Below are positions 28,242 to 37,800 of a stretch of 64,000 nt of DNA, piece by piece. The stretch comes from Bacteroides zhangwenhongii (GTDB taxonomy: Bacteria > Bacteroidota > Bacteroidia > Bacteroidales > Bacteroidaceae), in NCBI RefSeq assembly GCF_009193325.2, contig NZ_CP059856.1, positions 2,852,001 to 2,916,000 on the forward strand. Direction: 5' to 3'. Numbering within the stretch: position 1 is the stretch's first letter; the number at the start of each line of letters is the position of its first letter. A model generated the notes under the pieces. That model saw only the letters and a list, made by a program, of their open reading frames with translations, did not search any database and had not been told where the DNA came from. A program made the translations under genes and the position numbers.

Positions 28242-29582
28242 TCAGTTTTCTATCTTTACTCCTATCCGGCGCAAGTCCGCACCCGACGGATTCTGGAAGA
28301 CACGCAAGTCAAATTCCGGAATAATGGCAAGCACATGATCGAAAACATCCGCCTGTATGCCTTCATACGGAATCCAGTCCTTAGAAGCGGAAAAGAAATA
28401 AAGTTCCATCGGAATACCTGTTTCGGTAGGTTGGAGCTGGCGTACCATGCACGTCAAGTCTTGATTGACGGTAGGCAGGCTTTTCAGATAATTCGTAAGA
28501 TAGGCACGAAAGACGCCCAAGTTAGTCTGGCGACGACCGTTCACCAATACGGAGTTGTCAATATGATGCTCTTTATTATACTCCTTCACGACCTTCTCCG
28601 TTGTCTCCACATACTCCTTCAGCAATTGGATTTTACGATATTTCGCCAACATCTCCGGTGTACAGAAACGAACGCTGGTCATGTCGATATTAATGGAACG
28701 CTTCACACGCCGTCCACCGGATTCCCGCATCCCCTGCCAGTTCTGGAAAGAATCACTGACCAGCAGATAAGGCGGTATGGTCGTAATCGTATTATCCCAG
28801 TTACGCACTTTTACCGTATTCAAAGTCACTTCTATCACGGTTCCGTCAGCACCATATTTCGGCATAGCAATCCAGTCGCCTACTTTCAGCATATTATTGG
28901 CAGAAAGCTGAATACCGGAGACAAAACCCATAATACTATCCTTGAACACCAGCATCAGGATAGCGGCCGAAGCTCCCAATCCGGTAAGCAACACCATCGG
29001 ACTCTGCTTAATCAGAATACTTACGATAATAATAGCCCCGACAAAGAAAAGAACGACTTGGGCGGTCTGCAACAACCCCTTCAGAGGCTTGTCCTTATAT
29101 TGCTCCTTTTCACTGTAAACATGATATACCGCCGACAGAAAGACACTGATGAAACGGAGGAAAACCGCCAAGATATAAATAAGGCAAAGCCGTCGCAGGA
29201 AATCGAGCAAGTTGGAGTCGGCATGTTCCGGGAAAGCGATGGGAATAGCAAGGTAAATCAATATCGGGGCTACCATCCGGCTGACGTGAACCATCACCTT
29301 ATGGTCGAACACTATGTCGTCCCAAGTAGCTTTGGTCCGTTTTACCAATTTCGCTACCGTACGCAAAATGATCTTACGGCAAATCAGATTAGCCAACAAA
29401 GCCACACCAATAATCAGCAACAAAATGACAAAGTTGTCCACCTTATCCGCCAAAGCCTCATCCATTCCTGCCGAAAGCAATGCATGGTTCACTTCCTGAA
29501 TCACTACATCAGTCACCTCCTGCGTTCCGCCATTGGCCAACTCAACTGTCACGGTATCAACTATTTCTTTTACTTCTTCCAT
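28242..29582 (-). CDS. MscS-family mechanosensitive ion channel
   Basis: 446 residues. An N-terminal region has about five hydrophobic helices. The MscS pore and beta domain follow, with LTGLGASAAILMLVFKDSIMGFVSGIQLSANNMLKVGDWI (short core VFKDSIMGFVSGIQ) and the typical VRNWDNTITTIPPYLLVS beta-domain segment. Its length and extended N-terminus resemble YbdG/miniconductance channels. It protects against osmotic downshock. It is 33 bases downstream of the DUF4435 gene and probably co-transcribed with it. Confidence 0.93.
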   Translation of the reverse strand: MEEVKEIVDTVTVELANGGTQEVTDVVIQEVNHALLSAGMDEALADKVDNFVILLLIIGVALLANLICRKIILRTVAKLVKRTKATWDDIVFDHKVMVHVSRMVAPILIYLAIPIAFPEHADSNLLDFLRRLCLIYILAVFLRFISVFLSAVYHVYSEKEQYKDKPLKGLLQTAQVVLFFVGAIIIVSILIKQSPMVLLTGLGASAAILMLVFKDSIMGFVSGIQLSANNMLKVGDWIAMPKYGADGTVIEVTLNTVKVRNWDNTITTIPPYLLVSDSFQNWQGMRESGGRRVKRSINIDMTSVRFCTPEMLAKYRKIQLLKEYVETTEKVVKEYNKEHHIDNSVLVNGRRQTNLGVFRAYLTNYLKSLPTVNQDLTCMVRQLQPTETGIPMELYFFSASKDWIPYEGIQADVFDHVLAIIPEFDLRVFQNPSGADLRRIGVKIEN

Positions 29583-29615
29583 AAGTAATCTTCTCTCTAT
29601 TCTTCTTTCTTGTTC

Positions 29616-30617
29616 TTATTTCCCTTGTTCCAGGTATTCACGAATATCCTGTCGCAGCCAGTCGTAGTGGAAAAGCCGCTTATAAGCCACATTCTTCTTC
29701 AACATGATTTCCACATTTACCTGACTGTTCTGATAACAAGTCAATTCGTTCTTAAATTGTTCATTATGTTCGGCAAGTCGCTTGATTTCCTGTTCCCGTT
29801 CCCGGCGCAATACCGTACAGACCGGTATCAGAAGTTTCATCACCACATTATCCATCACGTGGTGTCCCTGCATATACAGATAGGTATTTTCCGGAAATAG
29901 CCCCAACTCTCTCAGATCTGTCCCTAAGGCATTTACTTGATTCATGCTGCGGGAAAAACGTTTCTTCAGTTCCGACAATTTCTGATTTACCCGTTGCTGC
30001 AATGATTCAAGACTCTTTTCCGGGTGTCTGAGATTTATCTCACGCAGAGAAGTATAGGCATGAAAATCATACATCGGAAAGGTGTAAGTATCCCGTTGGC
30101 GGTAGAACCACACGTTCCATAAGAAAAGCGGATATACGATTTCAGAGTATCTTTTCAGGTAAGCATTGAAGTCCATCACAAAACGGTCGTTCAACGTAGC
30201 CTGCACACATACCTCATGGAGGCTTTCGGCAAAGCAATGATAGTTCTCAATGGCGTATGTATAGGTCTGGAAGATATATTTGTTGCGGTTGATTTTACGG
30301 GAAGTATTGGTTGCGCCCTGCAACAGGAAATCATAATCGCTGTCCACACAGGCAATCAGGCTTCTTCCCAGTTCCGCGGTATTCAACGTATTCATCAAGA
30401 CCATCTTTTTCCCTTTAGCCAATGAGGTAGTAGAAGGAAGCATTACCTGGAAATAGTGTTCGTCATCTTCAAATTCTTCGAGCAACGTACGCCAGAAAGC
30501 AATGTCATCATAGCTTTCCACATAAGCTATGATACGCTGACGGGCCTTCTTTGAATAAAGCTTATGAGCGGCATTGAAATAAGAAGATGTCAGGTTATCT
30601 CGTAGTGAAGTTGCCAT
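29616..30617 (-). CDS. DUF4435 protein (TOPRIM/OLD-like), partner of the AAA ATPase
   Basis: 333 residues from the ATG at 30617. The N-terminal third has the TOPRIM-like pattern of DUF4435: an early acid in IIAYVESYDDIAFW, a lysine-rich KGKKMV, then the D-x-D in LIACVDSDYDFL, and IENYHC. The rest is helical. It starts 23 bases inside the 3' end of the AAA gene, so the two are translationally coupled. AAA plus DUF4435 is the composition of the PARIS anti-phage system (AriA/AriB), where DUF4435 is the effector nuclease. The ATPase here is shorter, so equivalence is inferred. Confidence 0.8.
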   Translation of the reverse strand: MATSLRDNLTSSYFNAAHKLYSKKARQRIIAYVESYDDIAFWRTLLEEFEDDEHYFQVMLPSTTSLAKGKKMVLMNTLNTAELGRSLIACVDSDYDFLLQGATNTSRKINRNKYIFQTYTYAIENYHCFAESLHEVCVQATLNDRFVMDFNAYLKRYSEIVYPLFLWNVWFYRQRDTYTFPMYDFHAYTSLREINLRHPEKSLESLQQRVNQKLSELKKRFSRSMNQVNALGTDLRELGLFPENTYLYMQGHHVMDNVVMKLLIPVCTVLRREREQEIKRLAEHNEQFKNELTCYQNSQVNVEIMLKKNVAYKRLFHYDWLRQDIREYLEQGK

Positions 30618-31443
30618 TATTATATAATGTTGAAATATCACTTACTTCCGTCACTGCATCCAGCCAGCCCTCCATAATGACGGCCGGCGAATGGGTAGTC
30701 AGGATGATCTGTACATTCGGATTCAACTCACGTATCATGGCAATCAACTTCTGTTGCCATTCAATGTGGAGAGAGGCTTCCGGCTCATCCATAAACAGTA
30801 CGCAATGGCTGTTGTCCTGCACAAGCACGGTCAACAGAATGACCAGCATTTGCTTCTCACCGGAAGAAAGTTTGTAGGGAAACAACAGTTCTCCATCCTG
30901 ATAGAAAGCAATATCATTCCGTTTGCGGTCTATTTTCTTGCGTGTATAACTGAACAGCTCGTCAATCATATCCTGAAAACGACGCTTGGCTATGGACAAA
31001 GTAGCTGCTTTGGCCCGTACTTTCTCGTCATTATCGGAGAGCATTTCAATCATCTTGTTACCTATATTGACCTGATAATCAAGATAGCGACGTTGCAACA
31101 GATAAAGCTGCCAATCCAATTCGGACTTCACATTCTTATCGGCCATGCGGGCAGTAAAGTCACCCATAATCAGAGGACGGTCGTAACTCCGGATCACATC
31201 GTATGGGATATAGGTCGCCTGAGGATTGTCGAAGAAAAGACGGACACCGTTCTTCTCGTCACTTTTCATTTCGCCGGAGAGTTCTTCAAGATATCCTACC
31301 GAACGGTTCAAGATGGTAGTTTTTCCTACTCCGTTAATACCGGAAAGGATATTCACATCGGGACGCAAATCCCATCCTATATTAAAACGCTCCCAAAGCC
31401 CATGAATTTCGATACGACGGATATAGTTGGCCTGTTGTTCCAT
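30595..31443 (-). CDS. ABC-type AAA ATPase (AAA_15/OLD-like)
   Basis: 282 residues from the ATG at 31443. It has Walker A GINGVGKTT (about residue 37), the ABC signature KLSSGEKQML, Walker B CVLFMDEPEASLH and the switch histidine TTHSP. Between the two Walker motifs only a short helical lid is present, so it lacks the long coiled coil of SMC/RecN and is smaller than AriA of PARIS. A good -7 box is 22 bases upstream. It is divergent from the DMT transporter and coupled to the DUF4435 gene. Confidence 0.88.
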   Translation of the reverse strand: MEQQANYIRRIEIHGLWERFNIGWDLRPDVNILSGINGVGKTTILNRSVGYLEELSGEMKSDEKNGVRLFFDNPQATYIPYDVIRSYDRPLIMGDFTARMADKNVKSELDWQLYLLQRRYLDYQVNIGNKMIEMLSDNDEKVRAKAATLSIAKRRFQDMIDELFSYTRKKIDRKRNDIAFYQDGELLFPYKLSSGEKQMLVILLTVLVQDNSHCVLFMDEPEASLHIEWQQKLIAMIRELNPNVQIILTTHSPAVIMEGWLDAVTEVSDISTLYNNGNFTTR

Positions 31444-31464
31444 AATATTCAATTTTATTCAAGG

Positions 31465-31472
31465 CAAATATA
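31465..31472 (-). promoter_or_regulatory. σABfr-type -7 box for the AAA-DUF4435 pair
   Basis: Reads TATATTTG on the minus strand, 22 bases before the AAA ATG. Confidence 0.6.
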
Positions 31473-31495
31473 AACAAATCATACGACAAATTAGC

Positions 31496-31503
31496 TACCT
31501 TTG
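31496..31503 (+). promoter_or_regulatory. σABfr-type -7 box for the DMT transporter
   Basis: TACCTTTG, 48 bases before the ATG at 31551. It is divergent from the minus-strand -7 box at 31465-31472. Confidence 0.6.
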
Positions 31504-31550
31504 CAGCAGTTTTCAATAAAGGTAACAATTAAAAAGGCGTATACGCACTT

Positions 31551-32468
31551 ATGAAGAATAACAAGAATCTGCAAGGTCATCTGTTTGCACTTACGGCAAA
31601 CGTCATGTGGGGGCTGATGTCTCCTATCGGTAAATCAGCGCTTCAGGAATTCTCCGCAATATCCGTCACCACTTTTCGGATGGTGGGAGCGGCGGCGGCT
31701 TTCTGGATACTTTCCATTTTCTGCAAACAGGAACACGTGAATCATCAGGATATGCTGAAGATATTCTTCGCTTCACTGTTTGCTTTGGTGTTCAATCAGG
31801 GAGTATTCATTTTCGGCCTTTCAATGACTTCACCCATCGACGCTTCCATCGTAACCACTACTTTACCGATTGTCACTATGATCGTAGCGGCTATTTATCT
31901 GAAAGAACCGATTACCAATAAAAAGGTACTGGGTATTTTCGTCGGCGCTATGGGAGCGCTTATCCTCATTATGAGCAGCCAAGCGGGAAACAACGGGAAC
32001 GGAAGCTTAATCGGCGACCTGCTTTGTCTGGTGGCACAGATCAGTTTCTCCATCTACTTAACCGTATTCAAGGGATTATCCCAGCAATATTCGGCAGTCA
32101 CTATCAATAAGTGGATGTTCGTTTACGCTTCGATGTGTTACATACCGTTCTCTTATCACGACATTTCCATCATTCAATGGGAGGCAGTCTCCACAATCGC
32201 CATCATAGAGGTTCTTTACGTAGTATTGGGAGGCAGTTTCCTTGCCTATCTCTGCATCATGACCGCACAGAAACTACTCCGTCCCACCGTTGTCAGTATG
32301 TATAACTATATGCAGCCGATTGTAGCTACAATCGCTGCCATCATCATGGGGATAGGAAGCTTCGGCTGGCAGAAAGGACTGGCTATCGCACTCGTGTTCT
32401 TGGGAGTATATATCGTGACACAGAGCAAATCAAGAGCCGACTTCGAAAAGATAGGGAAAGAACTGTAA
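31551..32468 (+). CDS. EamA/DMT-superfamily transporter
   Basis: 305 residues and ten membrane helices in two EamA repeats (NVMWGLMSPIGKSAL at the start of the first and IYLTVFKGLSQQYSA at the start of the second). This family exports small metabolites or amino acids; the substrate cannot be read. It is a single plus-strand gene convergent with meaB with only 11 bases between the stop codons and no hairpin there. Confidence 0.92.
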   Translation: MKNNKNLQGHLFALTANVMWGLMSPIGKSALQEFSAISVTTFRMVGAAAAFWILSIFCKQEHVNHQDMLKIFFASLFALVFNQGVFIFGLSMTSPIDASIVTTTLPIVTMIVAAIYLKEPITNKKVLGIFVGAMGALILIMSSQAGNNGNGSLIGDLLCLVAQISFSIYLTVFKGLSQQYSAVTINKWMFVYASMCYIPFSYHDISIIQWEAVSTIAIIEVLYVVLGGSFLAYLCIMTAQKLLRPTVVSMYNYMQPIVATIAAIIMGIGSFGWQKGLAIALVFLGVYIVTQSKSRADFEKIGKEL

Positions 32469-32479
32469 TCTGTGGTGAA

Positions 32480-33574
32480 CTACATCTTTAAGTCCTCAAA
32501 ATAAGTGTCCAGCAAACTTTTGGCGGCTATGAATGAAGTAAGATTACCACTTAATACTTGTTGTTCCTTCTCTTGAAGCATGGATTCAATCTTCGGATTA
32601 TGGTAGAAACTGTCGCGAAGCTGTTCATTAATGCTTTCATACATCCAGTATTTGCTCTGCTCGTTACGGCGATATTCAAAATAGCCATTTTCTTTTACAA
32701 AGGCAATGTACTCATAAACCATATCCCACACTTCCTTAACGCCTATATTGTAAAAACCGGAATAAGTCAGAACCTTTGGTGTCCATCCGGATTCGGGCGC
32801 AGGAAACAGATGCAGCGCATTACGGAACTGAGTGGCAGCCAGCTTGGCACGTTCCAGATTATCTCCGTCGGCTTTATTAATCACAATACCGTCCGCCATC
32901 TCCATAATGCCACGCTTGATACCTTGCAATTCATCTCCTGTTCCTGCCAACTGAATCAACAGGAAGAAATCGACCATCGAATGGACAGCTGTCTCGCTCT
33001 GTCCCACTCCCACGGTCTCCACAAAGATTTTATCGAATCCGGCCGCCTCGCAAAGAATAATCGTTTCACGCGTCTTACGTGCTACTCCTCCCAATGAACC
33101 GGCCGACGGGCTGGGCCGGATAAATGATTTAGGATGTACGGAAAGCTGTTCCATACGGGTTTTATCTCCCAAAATGCTTCCTTTGCTACGCTCACTACTC
33201 GGGTCGATTGCCAATACGGCCAACTTACCGCCTTTTTCGAGCACGTGCAGGCCGAAGACATCAATCGAAGTACTCTTTCCTGCACCGGGAACACCGCTGA
33301 TACCTACCCGGATCGAATTGCCGGAATAGGGAAGACACTTCTCTATCACCTCTTGGGCAACGGACTGATGTTCGGGTTTCACACTTTCAACTAACGTCAC
33401 AGCCTGACTTAGTATAGTGACATCACCTTTTGTAATGCCGTCCACAAACTCAGCCACCGAGAGCTGGCGTTTCTTAGGCTTCCGTTTCAGATAAGGGTTC
33501 ACCGACGAGGGCTGTTCAATACCTTTATTGACAACAAGCCCCTTATATTCTTCACTATTTTCAGGATGTTCCAT
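32480..33574 (-). CDS. meaB: MeaB/ArgK-type G3E GTPase (methylmalonyl-CoA mutase chaperone)
   Basis: 364 residues. P-loop GISGVPGAGKST lies near residue 92, then the VLAIDPSSERSKGSILGDKTRM region (short core AIDPSS), the switch GGVARKTRETI, VETVGVGQSE and NKADGDN for base recognition. It loads and protects adenosylcobalamin-dependent methylmalonyl-CoA mutase, used by Bacteroides in propionate formation. The mutase genes are not in the window. It starts 11 bases after the DUF1573 stop and may share its promoter. Confidence 0.95.
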   Translation of the reverse strand: MEHPENSEEYKGLVVNKGIEQPSSVNPYLKRKPKKRQLSVAEFVDGITKGDVTILSQAVTLVESVKPEHQSVAQEVIEKCLPYSGNSIRVGISGVPGAGKSTSIDVFGLHVLEKGGKLAVLAIDPSSERSKGSILGDKTRMEQLSVHPKSFIRPSPSAGSLGGVARKTRETIILCEAAGFDKIFVETVGVGQSETAVHSMVDFFLLIQLAGTGDELQGIKRGIMEMADGIVINKADGDNLERAKLAATQFRNALHLFPAPESGWTPKVLTYSGFYNIGVKEVWDMVYEYIAFVKENGYFEYRRNEQSKYWMYESINEQLRDSFYHNPKIESMLQEKEQQVLSGNLTSFIAAKSLLDTYFEDLKM

Positions 33575-33585
33575 AGCGATAGGAT

Positions 33586-34653
33586 TTAACGTTTGATATT
33601 GATTTCAACTTTCGGGCGCAACGGGTCGTTTGTTATCATCAAGATACGCAAGTGGTGTTTCTTATTACCCACATCACGCTTACGAATAGTCACTTTCAAC
33701 TTCGTCATTCCATCCGGAGGAAGTACCGTTTTTTTCAAGCTTACTCCGACCGACGAGTTGAATACCTGCAACTTACTAATTACCAATGGAGTCTTTCCGG
33801 CATTAGCGATCAGGATATCATGACTGGCTTTCTTCTTCTTTATCAACGGCACGCTAAGATCGATGTCCGTTTCCGAGATTCGTATAGCAGGCGCATTCAA
33901 AGAGTCATTCGCTGTCATACGCGAGAAGTCGGGAAGAAGAATAGCCGAAACCGGTATTTCATTATCTTCGCTCACCTTATCACCGGAAAAACGGGAAAGG
34001 TAAACGGATGTCTGCGTCAATCCGTAGTCTTTCAACTGGCTGGCATCCAACGTCAGTTTCACAGTGCCTTTTTTACCTTTCAGCAGAACCTTAGGCTCCG
34101 CTTCCATTTTAAGATAAGGAGGCAGATGCATCAACACCGGTTCGTACGGACGGTCGGATAGGTTCGCAATGCTAAAAGTCATCGTGGGCTTCTGACCATG
34201 ATACACATCGGGGAAGGCTAATTCGTCACGATCGATACGGATATTGCCTATTGCATAAGGATGAGTCTTGGTATAGTCTTTTATCTCTTGCACCACTTCA
34301 CCGATAAATTTCAGATAAATCAGGTTGGGCGTGGCATTGCTGTATATTCCTACTGTTTTTTCAAAGTGTCCCAAAGCTTTGGCGTCAAAGGAGGCTTTGA
34401 CAATTCCTTTTCCTCCGGGAGCAATCGGTTCTTTGGTCCAGTCGGCTACGGAACAGGCGCAAGAGGTAGTGACATTGGTAAGCACCAATGGCTGGTTACC
34501 GGTATTGGTAATTGTATATTCCACCGTCACCGGGCGTTTCCATTCTATTTGTCCGAAATTATGTGTCTCTTTATTGGAAGAGATGCGAGGTTGGGCAACG
34601 GCTGCCAAAGCGACAGTGAGTAGAGAAAATATAAATAGCAAACTACGTTTCAT
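33586..34653 (-). CDS. Exported DUF1573 protein
   Basis: 355 residues from the ATG at 34653. A signal peptide (LLFIFSLLTVALAAVAQ) is followed by two or three immunoglobulin-like DUF1573 repeats: NFGQIEWKRPVTVEYTITNTG (core VEYTITNTG) then CSCTV-like SCACSVADW, and later blocks ending VSLKKTVLPPDGMTKLKV. The fold is an ASH/MSP-like beta-sandwich and the role is unknown, probably periplasmic or outer-membrane associated. A -7 box is 25 bases upstream. Confidence 0.88.
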   Translation of the reverse strand: MKRSLLFIFSLLTVALAAVAQPRISSNKETHNFGQIEWKRPVTVEYTITNTGNQPLVLTNVTTSCACSVADWTKEPIAPGGKGIVKASFDAKALGHFEKTVGIYSNATPNLIYLKFIGEVVQEIKDYTKTHPYAIGNIRIDRDELAFPDVYHGQKPTMTFSIANLSDRPYEPVLMHLPPYLKMEAEPKVLLKGKKGTVKLTLDASQLKDYGLTQTSVYLSRFSGDKVSEDNEIPVSAILLPDFSRMTANDSLNAPAIRISETDIDLSVPLIKKKKASHDILIANAGKTPLVISKLQVFNSSVGVSLKKTVLPPDGMTKLKVTIRKRDVGNKKHHLRILMITNDPLRPKVEINIKR

Positions 34654-34677
34654 GCGATACTTTTTTATTTTGGTGCA

Positions 34678-34685
34678 CAAATGTA
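34678..34685 (-). promoter_or_regulatory. σABfr-type -7 box for the DUF1573 gene
   Basis: Reads TACATTTG on the minus strand, 25 bases before the ATG. The dispersed 29-bp repeat begins 21 bases further upstream, over the -33 position. Confidence 0.6.
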
Positions 34686-34705
34686 GGACTTTTAGATGAG
34701 TTTCT

Positions 34706-34734
34706 CACCACAGATTACACAGATTAACACAGAT
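34706..34734. repeat. Dispersed 29-bp CACCACAGATT repeat, copy 2
   Basis: Identical to the copy at 3352-3380 except for one base. Like that copy it lies just upstream of a minus-strand -7 box. Confidence 0.85.
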
Positions 34735-34750
34735 TGGGAAAAGACTTTAC

Positions 34751-34783
34751 TTGCAGACAAGGCCTGTTATGCCTTGTCTGCAA
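34751..34783 (-). terminator. Terminator after the alpha-2-macroglobulin gene
   Basis: A perfect 13-bp stem TTGCAGACAAGGC with a 7-base loop, 20 bases after the stop. It is followed on the minus strand only by a mixed AT stretch, so it may act as a processing stop. Confidence 0.75.
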
Positions 34784-34803
34784 ACTAAAATCTTCGCTTT
34801 TGG

Positions 34804-37800
34804 TTATTCAATAATAATTGTCATTGATACGGAATGTGAAGCGTATTCGGGAGCGTATGCGCACTGAATAGTGGCCAGTCCTGTTTCGTAAGTTCCTTCA
34901 CGGCTCACACGGTAGCTGTATTCCAGTACGTAGACGCCTTTGCCCAAATGGTCGAAGAAGAAGTTGGTAGAGGCGTCTTTAATATCTACATAATAACCGA
35001 ATCCATTGTTCCAGCGATAACCGGAAATACTGCCGACAGGCTCGAAGCAGGCGCCACGCTGGTCTTTCAACTGCACAAAGTCCATCGTACGGTCTACACT
35101 AATGGTCAGACGGGAAACAACTTTATCACCTACTGTGAGAACGGTCTTAGAAGTAATAGGCTGCAATTGTGCAACGTTGTTCTCTATGCGTTCTACGTAC
35201 AATTGCTTCTCTACATTCAATGCACCACCCTGTTGTTTCACATCACTGATAGGAGAATCGTATTCGGCGTAAACAGCTCCCCAAGCGATACCCGGATTCC
35301 TCTTTTCCACTTCAATCTTACGGGCGTCTACCACATTTTTCTGTGTGAACGAACGTTTGATATAACCCAATCCCGGAACGGTTGTCTTAGTCGGAGATAC
35401 CGTTTCCAGTACCTCGTTGGCAATCACAATACGTACGTCCCCTTGATTATCGAGCAGATTGGCGCCTTTCATCAACAGGGCATACACAGCGTCCGCCGTA
35501 GCTACCGGAGAACTCCACTGCTGCGTCTGTTTTTGCTTTAACAGCCAGAGTTTCATTTCTTCGACTGTTTCCCGGTTTCCGTTTCCGCCAATCAGTTCCA
35601 ATGCTTCCATCACGTCTACATGGGCTTGCAACTTCATACCTCCCCAAGCATACGGATTCTCGTTGAAGGCAAAGAACATTCCTTGCTCATCCGTTTTCGT
35701 CAGATGTTCCTTCAAGGAAGCGACAAACTCTTGGGCTTCTTTCTTACGCCCGGCTTTATCAAGTACAATGGCTGCAATCGCTTTCGTTTCCATCGAAGAA
35801 GAGGTTAGCAACTCTCCCACTTTAGACAGATAATAAGCATAAGCAATCTTACTTGCCGCAGGAACCTGTTCACCGGAAATCGCGACAATATACAGATATT
35901 GCAGAATACCGCTTGAAACTCCTGTCTGTTTCACTCCCTTTTTCTGCGCTTTCAGTATATTCTTGTATTCTTCTAAAGCCGACTGATGAAGATAAGTTAA
36001 TGCCTTAGCCTGCAAGTCAAGAGCGGTTCCACTCAATGGCGCACCTGTCAGTAGCGCAAGGCGGGCATTCAGGTCGGCAATATAAGCCGTTACATAACGA
36101 CTGCCGTTCATTCCCTTAAACCATGACCAAGCACCGTCGGAATTCTGCAATTCCTGCAATCTGGTCAAAGCCGCAATGTTATTGCTGCGGATATTATTCA
36201 GGTCGAACAGCGTAGCGATACGTTCTTTCTGCTGTTCTTCCGTCTTGGCTTCGAGTACCCACGGCGATTCGGACAACAGAATGTTCTTCACTTCCTGGTT
36301 CTTTTGCAAATTACTCAAGAAGGTTTCTTTCGTACCGCCTTGAAGTTTCCAGCTATCGAAAACCGCCTTAATGCGCGGCTGGCTGTTCATAATGTAAGAA
36401 GCCAATGTATTTGCATAGTAGGCTGTAGCCCACGAAATAGCATTGTTATTCACTGGGAGGCTTAGCGAAGGCAGTGCCTGAATGGCATACCAAGCCGGAT
36501 TTCCCGTAAACTCAATGGTCAGTTTGCGGTCGGTCGCCGTTTTACTATGCTGATTGAACAAGCTGTCGAGTGAGAATGTACGGGTTTCTTCTCCACGCAC
36601 AGGCATCGGAAGCGTCTCTACCAAATGTTCCTTATTGCTCAGCACCGGAAGAAGTTGTTGCTCACCGTCACTGAACGTACCGCTATCGGCTATCATCCGG
36701 CAACCCAGTATCTCGTATTTATCATTCACGGTAAATCTGAAATTCACTCCGATTGTCTTTCCGGCAGCTACCGAGAATTTTTGTTTCTGCGTGCTGACAA
36801 CTTTTTCCGTCATCGGATCGAAAAGAATCATACTGACTGTACCTGCCTGCGGCTTGCCTGTCATATTGGAGATAGAAGCGGCAATAGACGTCTTGTCGCC
36901 TACACGGACGAAGCGAGGGAGATTAGGAGTCAACATAAATTCCTTGCTCGTGGTAGCTTCACCATCCAACGTTCCCGTCAGCATTCCCTTGGTATGGGAA
37001 TATCCACGAAAGTTCCAACGTGTCAGACTTTCGGGCATAGTGAAAGAGAAGGATATTTCTCCCCGTTCATTCGTACGAAGCTGCGGATAGAAGAAAGCTG
37101 TTTCGGCAAGGTTCGTACGCAAGTCGGCGGGTGCATCAGGAAGGGTTTCTTCTTCAAATTCCGCATCAGTAGCCTCAGAGACTAAGGCAGGCACATATTT
37201 CACTTCCACCGCATTGCTCCGGCTTGCAACACTACCCGTCATCGCTGCTTTCTTCTGCACTTCAAGCCCTCTAACCACCACTCCATCGGCCAATATTTCG
37301 GATTCAAAGAACACATTTCCGATCCTTGACGGCATTACGAAATAGTCATACGCCAGCACCGGCACTTTCAGCGTCTTATTGTTCCACCAGTAATTGAATG
37401 AGTTGTTTCCAAAATAGCCATTCATCCAACGGAAATTAGGAAGTATCCGATTATAGTAAAGCCGGAAATCCTGTCGGCGATTCCAAATTTTATCTAATGA
37501 CGCGTCATACATCGTAGCCAGCATTTCCGCATCAGCGGCCTGCCCCTGCGGTGTCTTAATCGTCAATTTCCACTCTTCTTTCTGTCCGGGACGCAATTTG
37601 TCACGGAACACCTCCCACTTCATCGTCAAATTCTTATCCGCCAAGCGTTTCTCTACCGAGACCTGTTCCTGATAAAGCTGCCCGTCTCTTACCATACAGA
37701 AGTTCACAAAAATACCGTCTCCATAGCTCTCCAGATACGGATAGGTAAAACGCACAATCGTATCGGACAAGTTCAACGCCTTACTTTCCAGTTGTTTGTC

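Noticed and set aside
28335..29588. 417-codon plus-strand open frame across the MscS gene
   Set aside because: It is antisense to a well-supported channel gene, with no recognisable domain and biased composition. It is a shadow of the real frame.
30691..31473. 260-codon plus-strand open frame across the AAA ATPase
   Set aside because: It is antisense to clear Walker and ABC motifs and has no promoter-proximal features.
31496..31503. Operator shared by the divergent DMT and AAA genes
   Set aside because: No palindrome is seen between the two -7 boxes; only promoter elements can be supported.
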